From: Eubacterium uniforme
Lineage (GTDB): Bacteria > Bacillota > Clostridia > Lachnospirales > Lachnospiraceae
Reading direction: 5' to 3'
Length of the DNA: 64,000 nucleotides
NCBI RefSeq assembly: GCF_900167115.1
Contig: NZ_FUXZ01000004.1
Location: 1-64,000 of the forward strand
Within the stretch, counting starts at the first letter, position 1. Each line of letters starts with the position of its first letter. Of this stretch, positions 27,409 to 35,568 are shown one piece after another. Position numbers and translations under genes: made by a program. The notes under the pieces were generated by a model. That model had not been told where the DNA came from, ran no database searches, and saw nothing but the letters and a program-made list of their open reading frames with translations.

Positions 27409-28491
27409 TTAATTGTACATATAAAATGCTGAGCATGCACCTTCGTCAGATACCATACAGGCACCTACTGGATGGTCTGGATTACATGCCTTTCCAAAGA
27501 GCGGACAATCTGATGGAAGAATTTTACCTTGTAATACATCGCCGCATCTACAACCTTTATTTCCCTGTGCAGTAAATGCTGGAATATTGTATTTCACTCT
27601 AGCATCATATGCTTTATATTTTTCCTTAAGCTTCATGCCTGATTTTTCAAGCAATCCAATTCCTCTCCAAATCTCATCTGATGGTTCCATAAACTCATCA
27701 ACAAGTTTAACTGCCTTTGGACTTCCTTCTGCTTTTACAACTCTTGGATAACAGTTTACAAAGAAACCTTTGTTTTCATTTTCCTTTGCAAGATCCTCAC
27801 TGTAAACACCATCTACATATCCTTTTCTTTTAGCTGCATTCTTAACTGCTACGGCAATTGCAAGTACCAATTCCTTATCTGTAAATCCTGCAACAACACC
27901 GCTTACTCCATTTGCTGCTAATTCTTCGCAAATGCCTGTTCCTATTATTGCATGTACATGACCTGGATATAAATAACAATCCATACTATCCTTTAAAACA
28001 AGATATGCATTTGGCATAGTTTTATTTGCAGTTAGTAGCGAAAAGTTACTAACTCCTTCATCCATTGCTGTCTTAACTGATAAAACATCAGAAGGTGTTG
28101 TAGTTTCAAATCCAACTGATAAAAATACAACTTCTTCATCTGTATGTTCCTTTGCATACTCCATAGCATCCATAGGTGAATAACATACCTTAATCTTTCC
28201 ACCTGCTGCTCTTGAATCTGCAAGTGAACCATCGCTTCCCGGTACTCTAACCAAGTCACCGAATGTACAAATTGTAACGCCTTGCTCTGCTAAATATCTT
28301 GCTTCATCGATAAAGCTTACAGGTGTTACACAAACAGGACAACCTGGTCCTGAAATAAGTTTAATCTTAGGCGAAAGAATCTTTCTAATTCCTTTTCTAA
28401 AAATCTCATGTGTATGTGTTCCACAAACTTCCATAATGTTAATCTGTGGTCCATCATAACTTTTCAAATATTCAATAGCTTCATTTAACAT
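27409..28491 (-). CDS. hypD: Hydrogenase maturation protein HypD
   Basis: 360 residues. HypD signatures are all present: MEVCGTHTHEI near 20-30, GPGCPVCVTP near 48-57, SVGFETTTP near 126-134, and a C-terminal FeS region CRCGDVLQG...DCPLFGKAC. HypD with HypC holds iron while CN and CO ligands are attached. HypA and HypB, which insert nickel, are absent from this cluster, so the Fe(CN)2CO group may serve something other than a [NiFe] enzyme (inference). It is separated from hypC by an unusual 331-bp gap that contains a long inverted repeat. Confidence 0.96.
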   Translation of the reverse strand: MLNEAIEYLKSYDGPQINIMEVCGTHTHEIFRKGIRKILSPKIKLISGPGCPVCVTPVSFIDEARYLAEQGVTICTFGDLVRVPGSDGSLADSRAAGGKIKVCYSPMDAMEYAKEHTDEEVVFLSVGFETTTPSDVLSVKTAMDEGVSNFSLLTANKTMPNAYLVLKDSMDCYLYPGHVHAIIGTGICEELAANGVSGVVAGFTDKELVLAIAVAVKNAAKRKGYVDGVYSEDLAKENENKGFFVNCYPRVVKAEGSPKAVKLVDEFMEPSDEIWRGIGLLEKSGMKLKEKYKAYDARVKYNIPAFTAQGNKGCRCGDVLQGKILPSDCPLFGKACNPDHPVGACMVSDEGACSAFYMYN

Positions 28492-28522
28492 TTTCTATAT
28501 CTCCATTTATAAACTCAGCGTA

Positions 28523-28816
28523 TAATATATCTTATCGGAAGTATACATATGATGATATTTGCATTGTATCAATATTTATATATCACGCAAACAAGGGAGA
28601 GTATTTCCTAAATTCTGCGTTCGTTTATGGTATTTTTCTATACGCTCCGAAAACTCGCAGCTAAAGCTACTCAGACACGTTCTGCGCGTATGAAAAATAG
28701 ACCAAACACTCCACTTGAATTTTTAACGGAAAACTCAAATTGTTTGCTTAGATATAATAAATATTTTCTCCTATGCAAATATCTGTCGTATATTTAATTT
28801 CCGATAAGATATATTA
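28523..28816. repeat. Long imperfect inverted repeat between hypD and hypC
   Basis: The outer arms (28523-28540 and 28799-28816) are an 18-bp perfect inverted repeat. Moving inwards further pairs match in order: GATATTTGCAT / ATGCAAATATC, AATATTTAT.ATAT, GCAAACAA / TTGTTTGC, and TGGT.TATTTTTC.ATACGC with its complement, around a short AGCT-AA-AGCT apex. The whole 294 bp can fold as one long stem with bulges. Nothing else is in the 28492-28822 gap. Confidence 0.75.
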
Positions 28817-28822
28817 TTACAT

Positions 28823-29032
28823 TTAAAACAATTCGTTAAATAATTCGTCTGTTTCTTCTATATCGTCTGATGTAATCTTTGCGATAGCTGCACCTGCGTG
28901 AACCATTACGTAATCGCCTGGTTCAAGGTCTTCTAAAAGATCTGCGCTAATTTTTCTTTTAGCACCCATACTTTCAACAATTGCTCCATCATTATCAAGT
29001 TTTAATACTTTAGCTGATAAACCTACACACAT
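28823..29032 (-). CDS. hypC: Hydrogenase maturation chaperone HypC
   Basis: 69 residues, an OB-fold HypC/HybG: MCVGLSAKVLKL at the start and GDYVMVHAGAAIAKI near residues 43-57. In HypC the cysteine right after the initiator Met is essential, so the start must be the ATG at 29032 and not an ATG 15 bases upstream that lies within the GGAGG ribosome site. It shuttles the Fe(CN)2CO unit with HypD. It follows hypF by 49 bp. Confidence 0.95.
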   Translation of the reverse strand: MCVGLSAKVLKLDNDGAIVESMGAKRKISADLLEDLEPGDYVMVHAGAAIAKITSDDIEETDELFNELF

Positions 29033-29081
29033 GTTTTTATCCTCCATTTATACTATGTATTGCTTAAACACTAATATGCCT

Positions 29082-31634
29082 TTAATTATTTTTTGTTATT
29101 TTATTCATTCCATATAGTGCCTGGCCAAGTGCGATTCCACCGTCATTTGCTGGGAGTAATTTATGAGTAAGAACTTTGAATCCTTCCTTTTCAAGTGCTC
29201 CCTTTGTCAAGTATGTAAGTAATTTGTTTTGGAATACACCGCCACTTAAAGTTACTGTTTTTATATTGTTTTTGCGACTAATTGTCTTAACTGATGCAAC
29301 TACCATTTCCGATATTTTCTTATGGAAAAGGAATGACAATTCTCCACTATCCTTACCTTCCAATTTAAGTTTAATAATATCAGCATATAATTTATCAGTC
29401 TCATTTATGTCTTCATAAGTAAAACCATTATTTTTACATAAGAATTCAGTATCATAACCATCAACAATTTTACTTGTTAGTTCATTAATCGCATCATATT
29501 TATCCATGCAATCCTTATTCTTATATTCAGGTTTTACATTTCTACTATCTAAATATTTTTCAGCTGCATACTCAAGATAAATTGCGCTTTCACCTTCAAA
29601 GGTCGATTTGTTTCTAATGCCTAGCACTGCACTTATTGCATCGAATAATCGTCCCATGCTTGTACTGTTTACGCCATTCATCTTCTTATCAAACATCATG
29701 TATAAAAGATTCAAATCCTTCTTTTCACACAAGTTAAGTTTCTCGATACATTCATATGCTTCTTCCTTTTCAAACATTGAAAAAATAATCGATACCGCTA
29801 TCTTTACTCCTTCCTTCGAGGATGAGTCACCACCCATTTGGAAGAATGGCTTAATGTGAGTCTCTCTTGTAAATCCATCAAGATTACAAGTTAAAATTTC
29901 ACCGCCCCAAATAGTATCATCATCGCCATATCCCGTACCATCGAATGATACGCCAATATTTTCCTCAAGAAAATCATTACATCCCATATTTGAAAGAATG
30001 TGTGCATAATGATGCTGAACATATTCTATTTTTATTCCAAGTTCTTCTGAAAGTTCCTCGGCAACCATTGTACTATTATACTTTGGATGCTTATCACAAA
30101 CTATAATTTCAGGCTTACACTCAAGAAGATCAAGCATTCTTTTAATGCTATCCTTAAGTGCCTTCACCGTTCTGTAATCCGCCAAATCACCAACGTATGA
30201 TGATGGATAGAATATATTATTCTTCGCGATACAGAATGTGTTCTTAAGTTCACCACCTATCGCAAGAACCTCACCCTTAAAATCAGAACTTGTCATATAA
30301 GGTATCGGTGCATATCCTCGAGACCTTCTAATCATCATCGGTTCGCCCATAAAGAAATCCATAACTGAATCGTCAGTTCTAATTCTAATATCTCTGTTAT
30401 TTGTTAATATTGCATCAACAAATCCTCGAATTTCAGTATATGCTTCTTCATCGTTATGACTTATAGGAGCACCCGACACATTACCGCTTGTCATAACCAG
30501 AATATCTGTAAATTCATCATCGTCACCTGCATCGAAAAGAAGCATTTGAACCGGTGCATATGGAAGCATTACGCCAACGCTTTCATTATCAATTGAAATA
30601 CTATTTGCTAGTTTTGTTTCATCCGAATTCTTTTTATTTAGAAGCAATATCGGTTTTTGATATCCATCAAGAATCTCTTTCTGGTTTTCATCAATCACAC
30701 ACTCCCTGTTAACCACATCCATATTTTTCATCATTACAGCAAATGGTTTCACAGGTCGATTTTTAAGCATTCTTAATCTCTTCACCGCTTCATCATCAGT
30801 ACCATCACAACATAAATGAAATCCGCCTATTCCCTTTACGGCAATAATCTTTCCATCCCTGATTATTTCTCTAGCTCTTTTAATTGTATTTAAACTATAT
30901 TCACCTATATTTTTAAACTTATAAGATGTATTCTTTGTAATCATATTTAAGCTTTTATCTTTTACAGAAACATCTTTTTGCACCTTTACAATTTCTAGGA
31001 AATCACTTTCAGGTTTTCCTGTTTCCATATCAAGCATATAGTAAGCAGGTCCACAGTCATTACAACACACAGGCTGTGCATCATACCTTCTGCTTTCACT
31101 ACTATGATATTCACTATCGCACTCCTTGCACATAGGGAATATCTTCATGCTTGTCCTGTGTCTGTCATACGGCAAATTATCAAGAATTGTAAGTCTTGGT
31201 CCACAGGATGTACAATTAATGAATGGATGTAAGTACCGTCTATTTGACTTATCATATAACTCTTCCTTACATTCATCACAAATTGCAATATCAGGTGAAA
31301 CATAGATTTCTCCAGCTGTCTTTTTACTCTCGATAATTTCAAACTCATTAGTATCATTTAGATACTTATTATAGTTTTCATCATCTGACAAAACATCCTT
31401 AACATCAATTTTTAATATAGCACTTCTCTTTGGTGGTTTATGTTTTAATAAATCAAGAAACATCTCTATTTCTTCGTATGTTCCACAAGCATATATTTCA
31501 ACATAAGGCCCTCTATTACATACACTTCCTGTAATCTTTGATTCCATCGCATGTCTTGATACCGTCGGCCTAAATCCCACGCCCTGAACAATACCATAAA
31601 CCTTTATGTGCTTAATTATTTTATCTTTTTTCAT
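29082..31634 (-). CDS. hypF: Carbamoyltransferase HypF
   Basis: 850 residues, longer than the usual ~750-770, with insertions around 215-235 and in the C-terminal domain. Domain order is canonical: acylphosphatase-like (KVYGIVQGVGFRP near 11-23), two zinc fingers (CDECKEEL..CTSCGPR and CKECDSEY..CCNDCGPAY, about 118-196), YrdC-like (about 250-440) and a Kae1-like C-terminal domain with VQHHYAHILSNMG and SLSGGVFQN-type motifs (seen as TLSGGVFQN). It makes carbamoyl-AMP and carbamoylates HypE. It is third after the first nifDK-like pair, 101 bp downstream. Confidence 0.96.
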   Translation of the reverse strand: MKKDKIIKHIKVYGIVQGVGFRPTVSRHAMESKITGSVCNRGPYVEIYACGTYEEIEMFLDLLKHKPPKRSAILKIDVKDVLSDDENYNKYLNDTNEFEIIESKKTAGEIYVSPDIAICDECKEELYDKSNRRYLHPFINCTSCGPRLTILDNLPYDRHRTSMKIFPMCKECDSEYHSSESRRYDAQPVCCNDCGPAYYMLDMETGKPESDFLEIVKVQKDVSVKDKSLNMITKNTSYKFKNIGEYSLNTIKRAREIIRDGKIIAVKGIGGFHLCCDGTDDEAVKRLRMLKNRPVKPFAVMMKNMDVVNRECVIDENQKEILDGYQKPILLLNKKNSDETKLANSISIDNESVGVMLPYAPVQMLLFDAGDDDEFTDILVMTSGNVSGAPISHNDEEAYTEIRGFVDAILTNNRDIRIRTDDSVMDFFMGEPMMIRRSRGYAPIPYMTSSDFKGEVLAIGGELKNTFCIAKNNIFYPSSYVGDLADYRTVKALKDSIKRMLDLLECKPEIIVCDKHPKYNSTMVAEELSEELGIKIEYVQHHYAHILSNMGCNDFLEENIGVSFDGTGYGDDDTIWGGEILTCNLDGFTRETHIKPFFQMGGDSSSKEGVKIAVSIIFSMFEKEEAYECIEKLNLCEKKDLNLLYMMFDKKMNGVNSTSMGRLFDAISAVLGIRNKSTFEGESAIYLEYAAEKYLDSRNVKPEYKNKDCMDKYDAINELTSKIVDGYDTEFLCKNNGFTYEDINETDKLYADIIKLKLEGKDSGELSFLFHKKISEMVVASVKTISRKNNIKTVTLSGGVFQNKLLTYLTKGALEKEGFKVLTHKLLPANDGGIALGQALYGMNKITKNN

Positions 31635-31735
31635 AAAACATCACTCATTTTCAAAATCAAGATTTATTTAATATTTTATAATAATCTTGTATTCTTTCAT
31701 CGGGGAATTTTACACTTTTTCATATTCAAGTAAAT

Positions 31736-32863
31736 TTATTTACCTGTTACAAACTGTTTACTTTCCCATGTTCCTGATATTGCAAAATGAACTGTATCAA
31801 TCCATTTAACTGCATCATCTCCGACTAAGTATCTTTTCGCTACTAAGTCTTTAAACACAGGATCCGCTACTACAATATCATAATTACCATCATTAAATTC
31901 TTTTGTAAAATCATCTTCCTGTGCAAACTTAAGTGTATCATCAACGTCATCTCTTGTTAAGAAATATGTTGCTGTAACAGTGTTAGTTTTATCACTATGA
32001 TTACTTATTAAATCCTTAACAGATTTCGCATAAATCTGCTCTCCTACCACTAAAACATTAACCTCTTCTTTACCTTGTTTTAGCACTTCATCAATAGCTT
32101 TTTCTATTTCATCTTTATTCTTATTTGTAAGTGGTGAATAGCATTCATAATCAATTCCTAATTCCGATTCTAACAATCTGCAAATTCCAAATCCTGAAAT
32201 CGAAATTGCTATATTCTTTTTGCACTTTCTTACTTTCTTTATTGCATCAATTCCATCACCTAACCCAAAGCATAAAATCTTTGACTTATCAACGTTCTCC
32301 CTTTGTGAGATAACTTCCTTAATACCTTCACTTCCTGTTTCATTTGTATCAAGTGGTGTGGCACCCCACACTCCAATATATTCACCATCTTCATTCTTAG
32401 GCTCATCCGTATTTATAACATATGTCTTAACTAATTCCTTATATGCCTTATCAGCTCCCACATCATAGTTTTTCATACCATATGTAGCCACAGCAAATAC
32501 CTCGATATCCTCCGGAATTTCTTTTTTCACAAGAGTAACTAATCCCTTAAAATCTGTTCCAATTACCGCAGGAACTGGAGTCCCAATAATCGCAACGAAT
32601 TTCGGAGTTATCTTTTTAACTGCCGCTTTTACTTTTTCAACTAAAAGCTTATCTCTTCCAAGTATGGCATCCATATCACGTAGTCCAGCACTCATTACTG
32701 CACTTTTATACATCATCCATCTTGGTTCATCAAATCCGCATATATTACCTGTACATCCACCTGCATCAAGAATAACAACAAGGCCTCCCATTTCATATAA
32801 AACAGAAACGGCACCTGATTGATCTGGAGCAAATGGCGTAAGAACTGTTCTTAATCCATCCAT
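31736..32863 (-). CDS. Nitrogenase component 1-like protein, NifK-type 1
   Basis: 375 residues, about 150 shorter than NifK. The N-terminal motif FAPDQSGAVSVLYEMGG leads to DAGGCTGNICGF with Cys37 and Cys42. Further on, IIGTPVPAVIGTDF occupies the place of the Cys-x4-GDD motif but lacks cysteine. The C-terminal end is HFAISGTWE. It is the clear paralogue of the 22938-24053 protein. It lies 222 bp after its presumed partner nifD-like 1, and just before hypF. Such short forms recall reductase-type relatives of nitrogenase (BchN/BchB, NifEN, Cfb), but it does not obviously belong to any. Confidence 0.85.
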   Translation of the reverse strand: MDGLRTVLTPFAPDQSGAVSVLYEMGGLVVILDAGGCTGNICGFDEPRWMMYKSAVMSAGLRDMDAILGRDKLLVEKVKAAVKKITPKFVAIIGTPVPAVIGTDFKGLVTLVKKEIPEDIEVFAVATYGMKNYDVGADKAYKELVKTYVINTDEPKNEDGEYIGVWGATPLDTNETGSEGIKEVISQRENVDKSKILCFGLGDGIDAIKKVRKCKKNIAISISGFGICRLLESELGIDYECYSPLTNKNKDEIEKAIDEVLKQGKEEVNVLVVGEQIYAKSVKDLISNHSDKTNTVTATYFLTRDDVDDTLKFAQEDDFTKEFNDGNYDIVVADPVFKDLVAKRYLVGDDAVKWIDTVHFAISGTWESKQFVTGK

Positions 32864-32871
32864 AAAACATC

Positions 32872-32907
32872 CTCTATACTATCAATACTATCTATACTAT
32901 CTATACT
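32872..32907. repeat. Four 9-bp tandem repeats before nifK-like 1
   Basis: Four units close to ATCTATACT lie in a row and end in the ribosome site (AGAGG on the minus strand) of nifK-like 1. The rest of the 32864-33085 gap holds a looser pair of direct repeats (ACTCCTATAA..TTTTAATAT near 32985 and 33046) and no gene. Confidence 0.65.
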
Positions 32908-33085
32908 AAGTATCAAATCGCTACTAACTACTTTTTTATATATTATAAAAATAATTCATATAAGATCTTTTATTTTTTAATATTACTCCTATAAATCCTT
33001 TTAATATCTTAAACTACTCATTATAAGGACTTTATATTTTTAGAAATCACTCCTATAACTTCTTTTAATATTCCATAAATAATTT

Positions 33086-34384
33086 CTATAAAGACTTTTC
33101 AATTTCTAGGAACAATTTCTTTAACCCTGCATAACCATATGGCTGTATGTCTTCATTCCATCCAATCACATAGCTATCTTTATGATAAAAAGCTGCATCC
33201 TTGCCAATTACAATATCCGGCTTTTCACCTTCTTCATAATACATCATGGTTGGATCCATGTTTGAATAAATTCTAGTTTCTGGTGATAACACATTTATCT
33301 TTTCAATGTAATTAAACTTAGCTTCCTCAAACAATCCATATATTTCAATAACACTAAATCCATATCTTAAAAGTGCAAGAGCAAGTTCAAATGAATCTGC
33401 ATTAAGACTTTCACCTATAGCGAACTTAATATCACTCTTTTTACTCTTAACTCTTTCTATTACTTCAAGTGTTTCATTATATTCTTTTTCATCATCTATA
33501 GTTATTCCTAAAGCATTTGCTAATGCGTAATACTGTTTTCTAATCTGCTCAATATAATATAATCTTTTTATTTCAATATATGGCATCTTTCTTCTTAATT
33601 TTAAATCTTCCGCAGCCGCAACTGCTTCCGGATTTAATACAATATTAAAGTTTGCCTCACTCATTTCCATAAATTCATCGAATGTATCACATCTTCCGAT
33701 TTCTCTGATATTTGCTACGCCTGCTTTTTTGAAATAATCATAAAGTTCAAAATCATCAATCAATGGTGCGAAAAAGCCTAAGAAATTTACGCTATTACCT
33801 TTCCTCTTTCTATCATCAAGAAGAGAATAAATTGACTGTCGTACATGTACCATAGGTGGCTTTCTGCCCTCTCTTGTAAGTGCATACATATAACATGGTT
33901 TTACCAACACTCCACTTGCTTCAGTTGCCTTCTTACATACTCTTTCCATATCTGTACCAAGCAATGCATCCACACATGTAATACAAATCATAACAACATC
34001 TGGCTTTTCTTCTTCCCACCTATTTGTTATAGTATCAACAACCTCAGTTACTGCCTGAGGAATCTTGCTTAAATGCTTACCTGTGATAAGATCATTTTCA
34101 TTCATATCAAGATAAAAAAATCTATGCTTATATCTTGGAATAATACTAATCTCAGATGTATTTCTTCCACAACATCCAGGCGACACAATAAGCATAACTG
34201 ACCCAGGTATTGAAAGACCTGCTCTCTTTACACCAAATCCCTCAGCCCCCGGTGAATTATAAGCAAGTGTAGCCGGCGAACTATAAACAAGCCCTGTCCC
34301 AGATTTTAAATCCTTAGGAATATTATCCCTTCCAAGTTCCACTAACTCCTTCGCTGTGTGGAACATCACTTTATCATTAACCAT
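33086..34384 (-). CDS. Nitrogenase component 1-like protein, NifD-type 1
   Basis: 432 residues. The P-cluster-type cysteines are present: SPGCCGR (Cys71, Cys72), CITCVDALLGTD (Cys134, Cys137), which corresponds to the Cys-x4-GDD motif of NifD/NifE, and VKPCYMY (Cys164). The FeMo-cofactor ligands of true NifD (Cys275 and His442 of A. vinelandii) are not recognisable, so this is probably not a dinitrogen-fixing enzyme. It follows the nifH-like gene after a 304-bp repeat-rich spacer. With nifK-like 1 it should form the component that accepts electrons from the NifH-like protein. Confidence 0.87.
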   Translation of the reverse strand: MVNDKVMFHTAKELVELGRDNIPKDLKSGTGLVYSSPATLAYNSPGAEGFGVKRAGLSIPGSVMLIVSPGCCGRNTSEISIIPRYKHRFFYLDMNENDLITGKHLSKIPQAVTEVVDTITNRWEEEKPDVVMICITCVDALLGTDMERVCKKATEASGVLVKPCYMYALTREGRKPPMVHVRQSIYSLLDDRKRKGNSVNFLGFFAPLIDDFELYDYFKKAGVANIREIGRCDTFDEFMEMSEANFNIVLNPEAVAAAEDLKLRRKMPYIEIKRLYYIEQIRKQYYALANALGITIDDEKEYNETLEVIERVKSKKSDIKFAIGESLNADSFELALALLRYGFSVIEIYGLFEEAKFNYIEKINVLSPETRIYSNMDPTMMYYEEGEKPDIVIGKDAAFYHKDSYVIGWNEDIQPYGYAGLKKLFLEIEKSL

Positions 34385-34408
34385 TTTCTACGTCCTTTAT
34401 AAATAATT

Positions 34409-34681
34409 AGCAAGTTATTTTGCTTTCTTTTTCCATCTTTTTGCCAAAAAGTAAGCATGTCTCAGGTCTTCACTCATCTTTAGCAAGTTATTTTGCTTCC
34501 CTTTTCATGTTTTTCGCTAAAAAGAAAGCATCTCACTTAACACAACTTGCTTTGGCATCCTTTATTTGCTTTCTTTTCCTAGTTTTTTGCCAATAGGAAA
34601 GCATCTCTCAGGTCTTCACTCATCTTTAGCAAGTTATTTTGCTTTCCATTTCATGTTTTTCGCTAAAAAGAAAGCATCTCA
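34409..34681. repeat. Hairpin repeat array between nifH-like and nifD-like 1
   Basis: Four imperfect units each combine a TTAGCAAGTTATTTTGCTT-type arm and a GCTTTC...AAAAAGAAAGC hairpin. An ~80-bp stretch at 34455-34535 recurs almost unchanged at 34601-34681 (146-bp step). The array fills the 34385-34688 gap. There is no ORF and no clear T-run, so I read it as mRNA structure or a small repeat family rather than a terminator. Confidence 0.75.
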
Positions 34682-34688
34682 CAAACTT

Positions 34689-35441
34689 CTACTTATCTTC
34701 CTCAATAAGTTTTCGTGCTATATCTAAAAACGCTTTGCTAACTTCAAGATCTGGGTTACCTTCAATTACGGTTTTACCCATATCCTCGTAATCATTAATA
34801 TCCTGACTTCGTGGAATTTCGCCAATAATGGAAATGCCACGCTCGTTAGCAAAATCTGTTACTTTCTTCGTTTCATTATCAATGTTTCTATGATTTAAAA
34901 TTACACCCTTAACCTTGGCGTAACTTCTGTCTTCAAAATTCTTAACTGCCGTATAAATATTATTCGCTGCATAGAGCGCCATCTTCTCTCCCGATGTAAC
35001 TATAATTACATCTTTTGCATATCCCTCTCTAATTGGTGCTGCGAAACCTCCACACACTACGTCACCTAAAACATCATATAAAACAACATCAGGTTTAACT
35101 TTTTCAAATAATCTTAAATCCTCTAATAACTGAAAGGTAGCTATTATTCCACGTCCGGCACATCCAAGTCCAGGAGTAGGTCCACCTGTTTCAATACAAA
35201 GAACATCACCATATCCAACCTTTGAAATATCCTCATATTTTTCAGGATCAGTTCCTTCCTTAAGATATTCAATTACAGGCATAACAGGATTACCGCCCAA
35301 TAGATTAATAGTCGAATCCGCCTTAGGATCACAACCTATCTGAATAACCTTCTTGCCCAAATAAGCAAATGCTGCGGCAAGATTACTTGTTACTGTTGAC
35401 TTTCCAATTCCACCTTTTCCATAAATAGCTATCTTTAACAT
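34689..35441 (-). CDS. NifH-like nitrogenase reductase (MinD/BchL family)
   Basis: 250 residues from the ATG at 35441 (GGAG eight bases upstream; a TTG six bases earlier is less likely). P-loop GKGGIGKST at 8-16, GCDPKADST at 36-44, and both cluster-bridging cysteines: Cys94 in GLGCAGRG and Cys130 in [12 protein letters not shown], equal to Cys97 and Cys132 of Azotobacter NifH. It should therefore be a homodimer with one [4Fe-4S] cluster that passes electrons with ATP hydrolysis. It is shorter than NifH (about 290) at the C-terminus. It is the first gene of the cluster and the only reductase for two NifDK-like pairs. Confidence 0.93.
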   Translation of the reverse strand: MLKIAIYGKGGIGKSTVTSNLAAAFAYLGKKVIQIGCDPKADSTINLLGGNPVMPVIEYLKEGTDPEKYEDISKVGYGDVLCIETGGPTPGLGCAGRGIIATFQLLEDLRLFEKVKPDVVLYDVLGDVVCGGFAAPIREGYAKDVIIVTSGEKMALYAANNIYTAVKNFEDRSYAKVKGVILNHRNIDNETKKVTDFANERGISIIGEIPRSQDINDYEDMGKTVIEGNPDLEVSKAFLDIARKLIEEDK

Positions 35442-35465
35442 AATCAATTCTCCATACTAAAAACA

Positions 35466-35492
35466 AAAACTCCCACTTCGAGTGGGAGTTTT
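35466..35492 (-). terminator. Strong terminator 25 bp before the nifH-like gene
   Basis: A perfect 12-bp stem AAAACTCCCACT / AGTGGGAGTTTT with a TCG loop and a T5-G-T5 run on the minus strand. It ends transcription of the zinc-ribbon gene. Since only 25 bp remain before the nifH-like start, either a promoter overlaps it or it acts as a leader attenuator. Confidence 0.85.
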
Positions 35493-35568
35493 CGTTTATA
35501 TTTCTTAAAACTAAAACTATTCCAGCTCGGAAAAACCTTACCGTCAGAGTTTAAATGTCTATTAAATT

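Noticed and set aside
34409-34681. CRISPR array
   Set aside because: Repeats are imperfect, of uneven spacing, self-complementary and without unique spacers; no cas genes.
22938-35441. Genuine nitrogen-fixation nif operon
   Set aside because: The D/K-type proteins are short, lack the recognisable FeMo-cofactor ligands and most NifK P-cluster cysteines, and nifB, nifE/N proper and nifV are absent.
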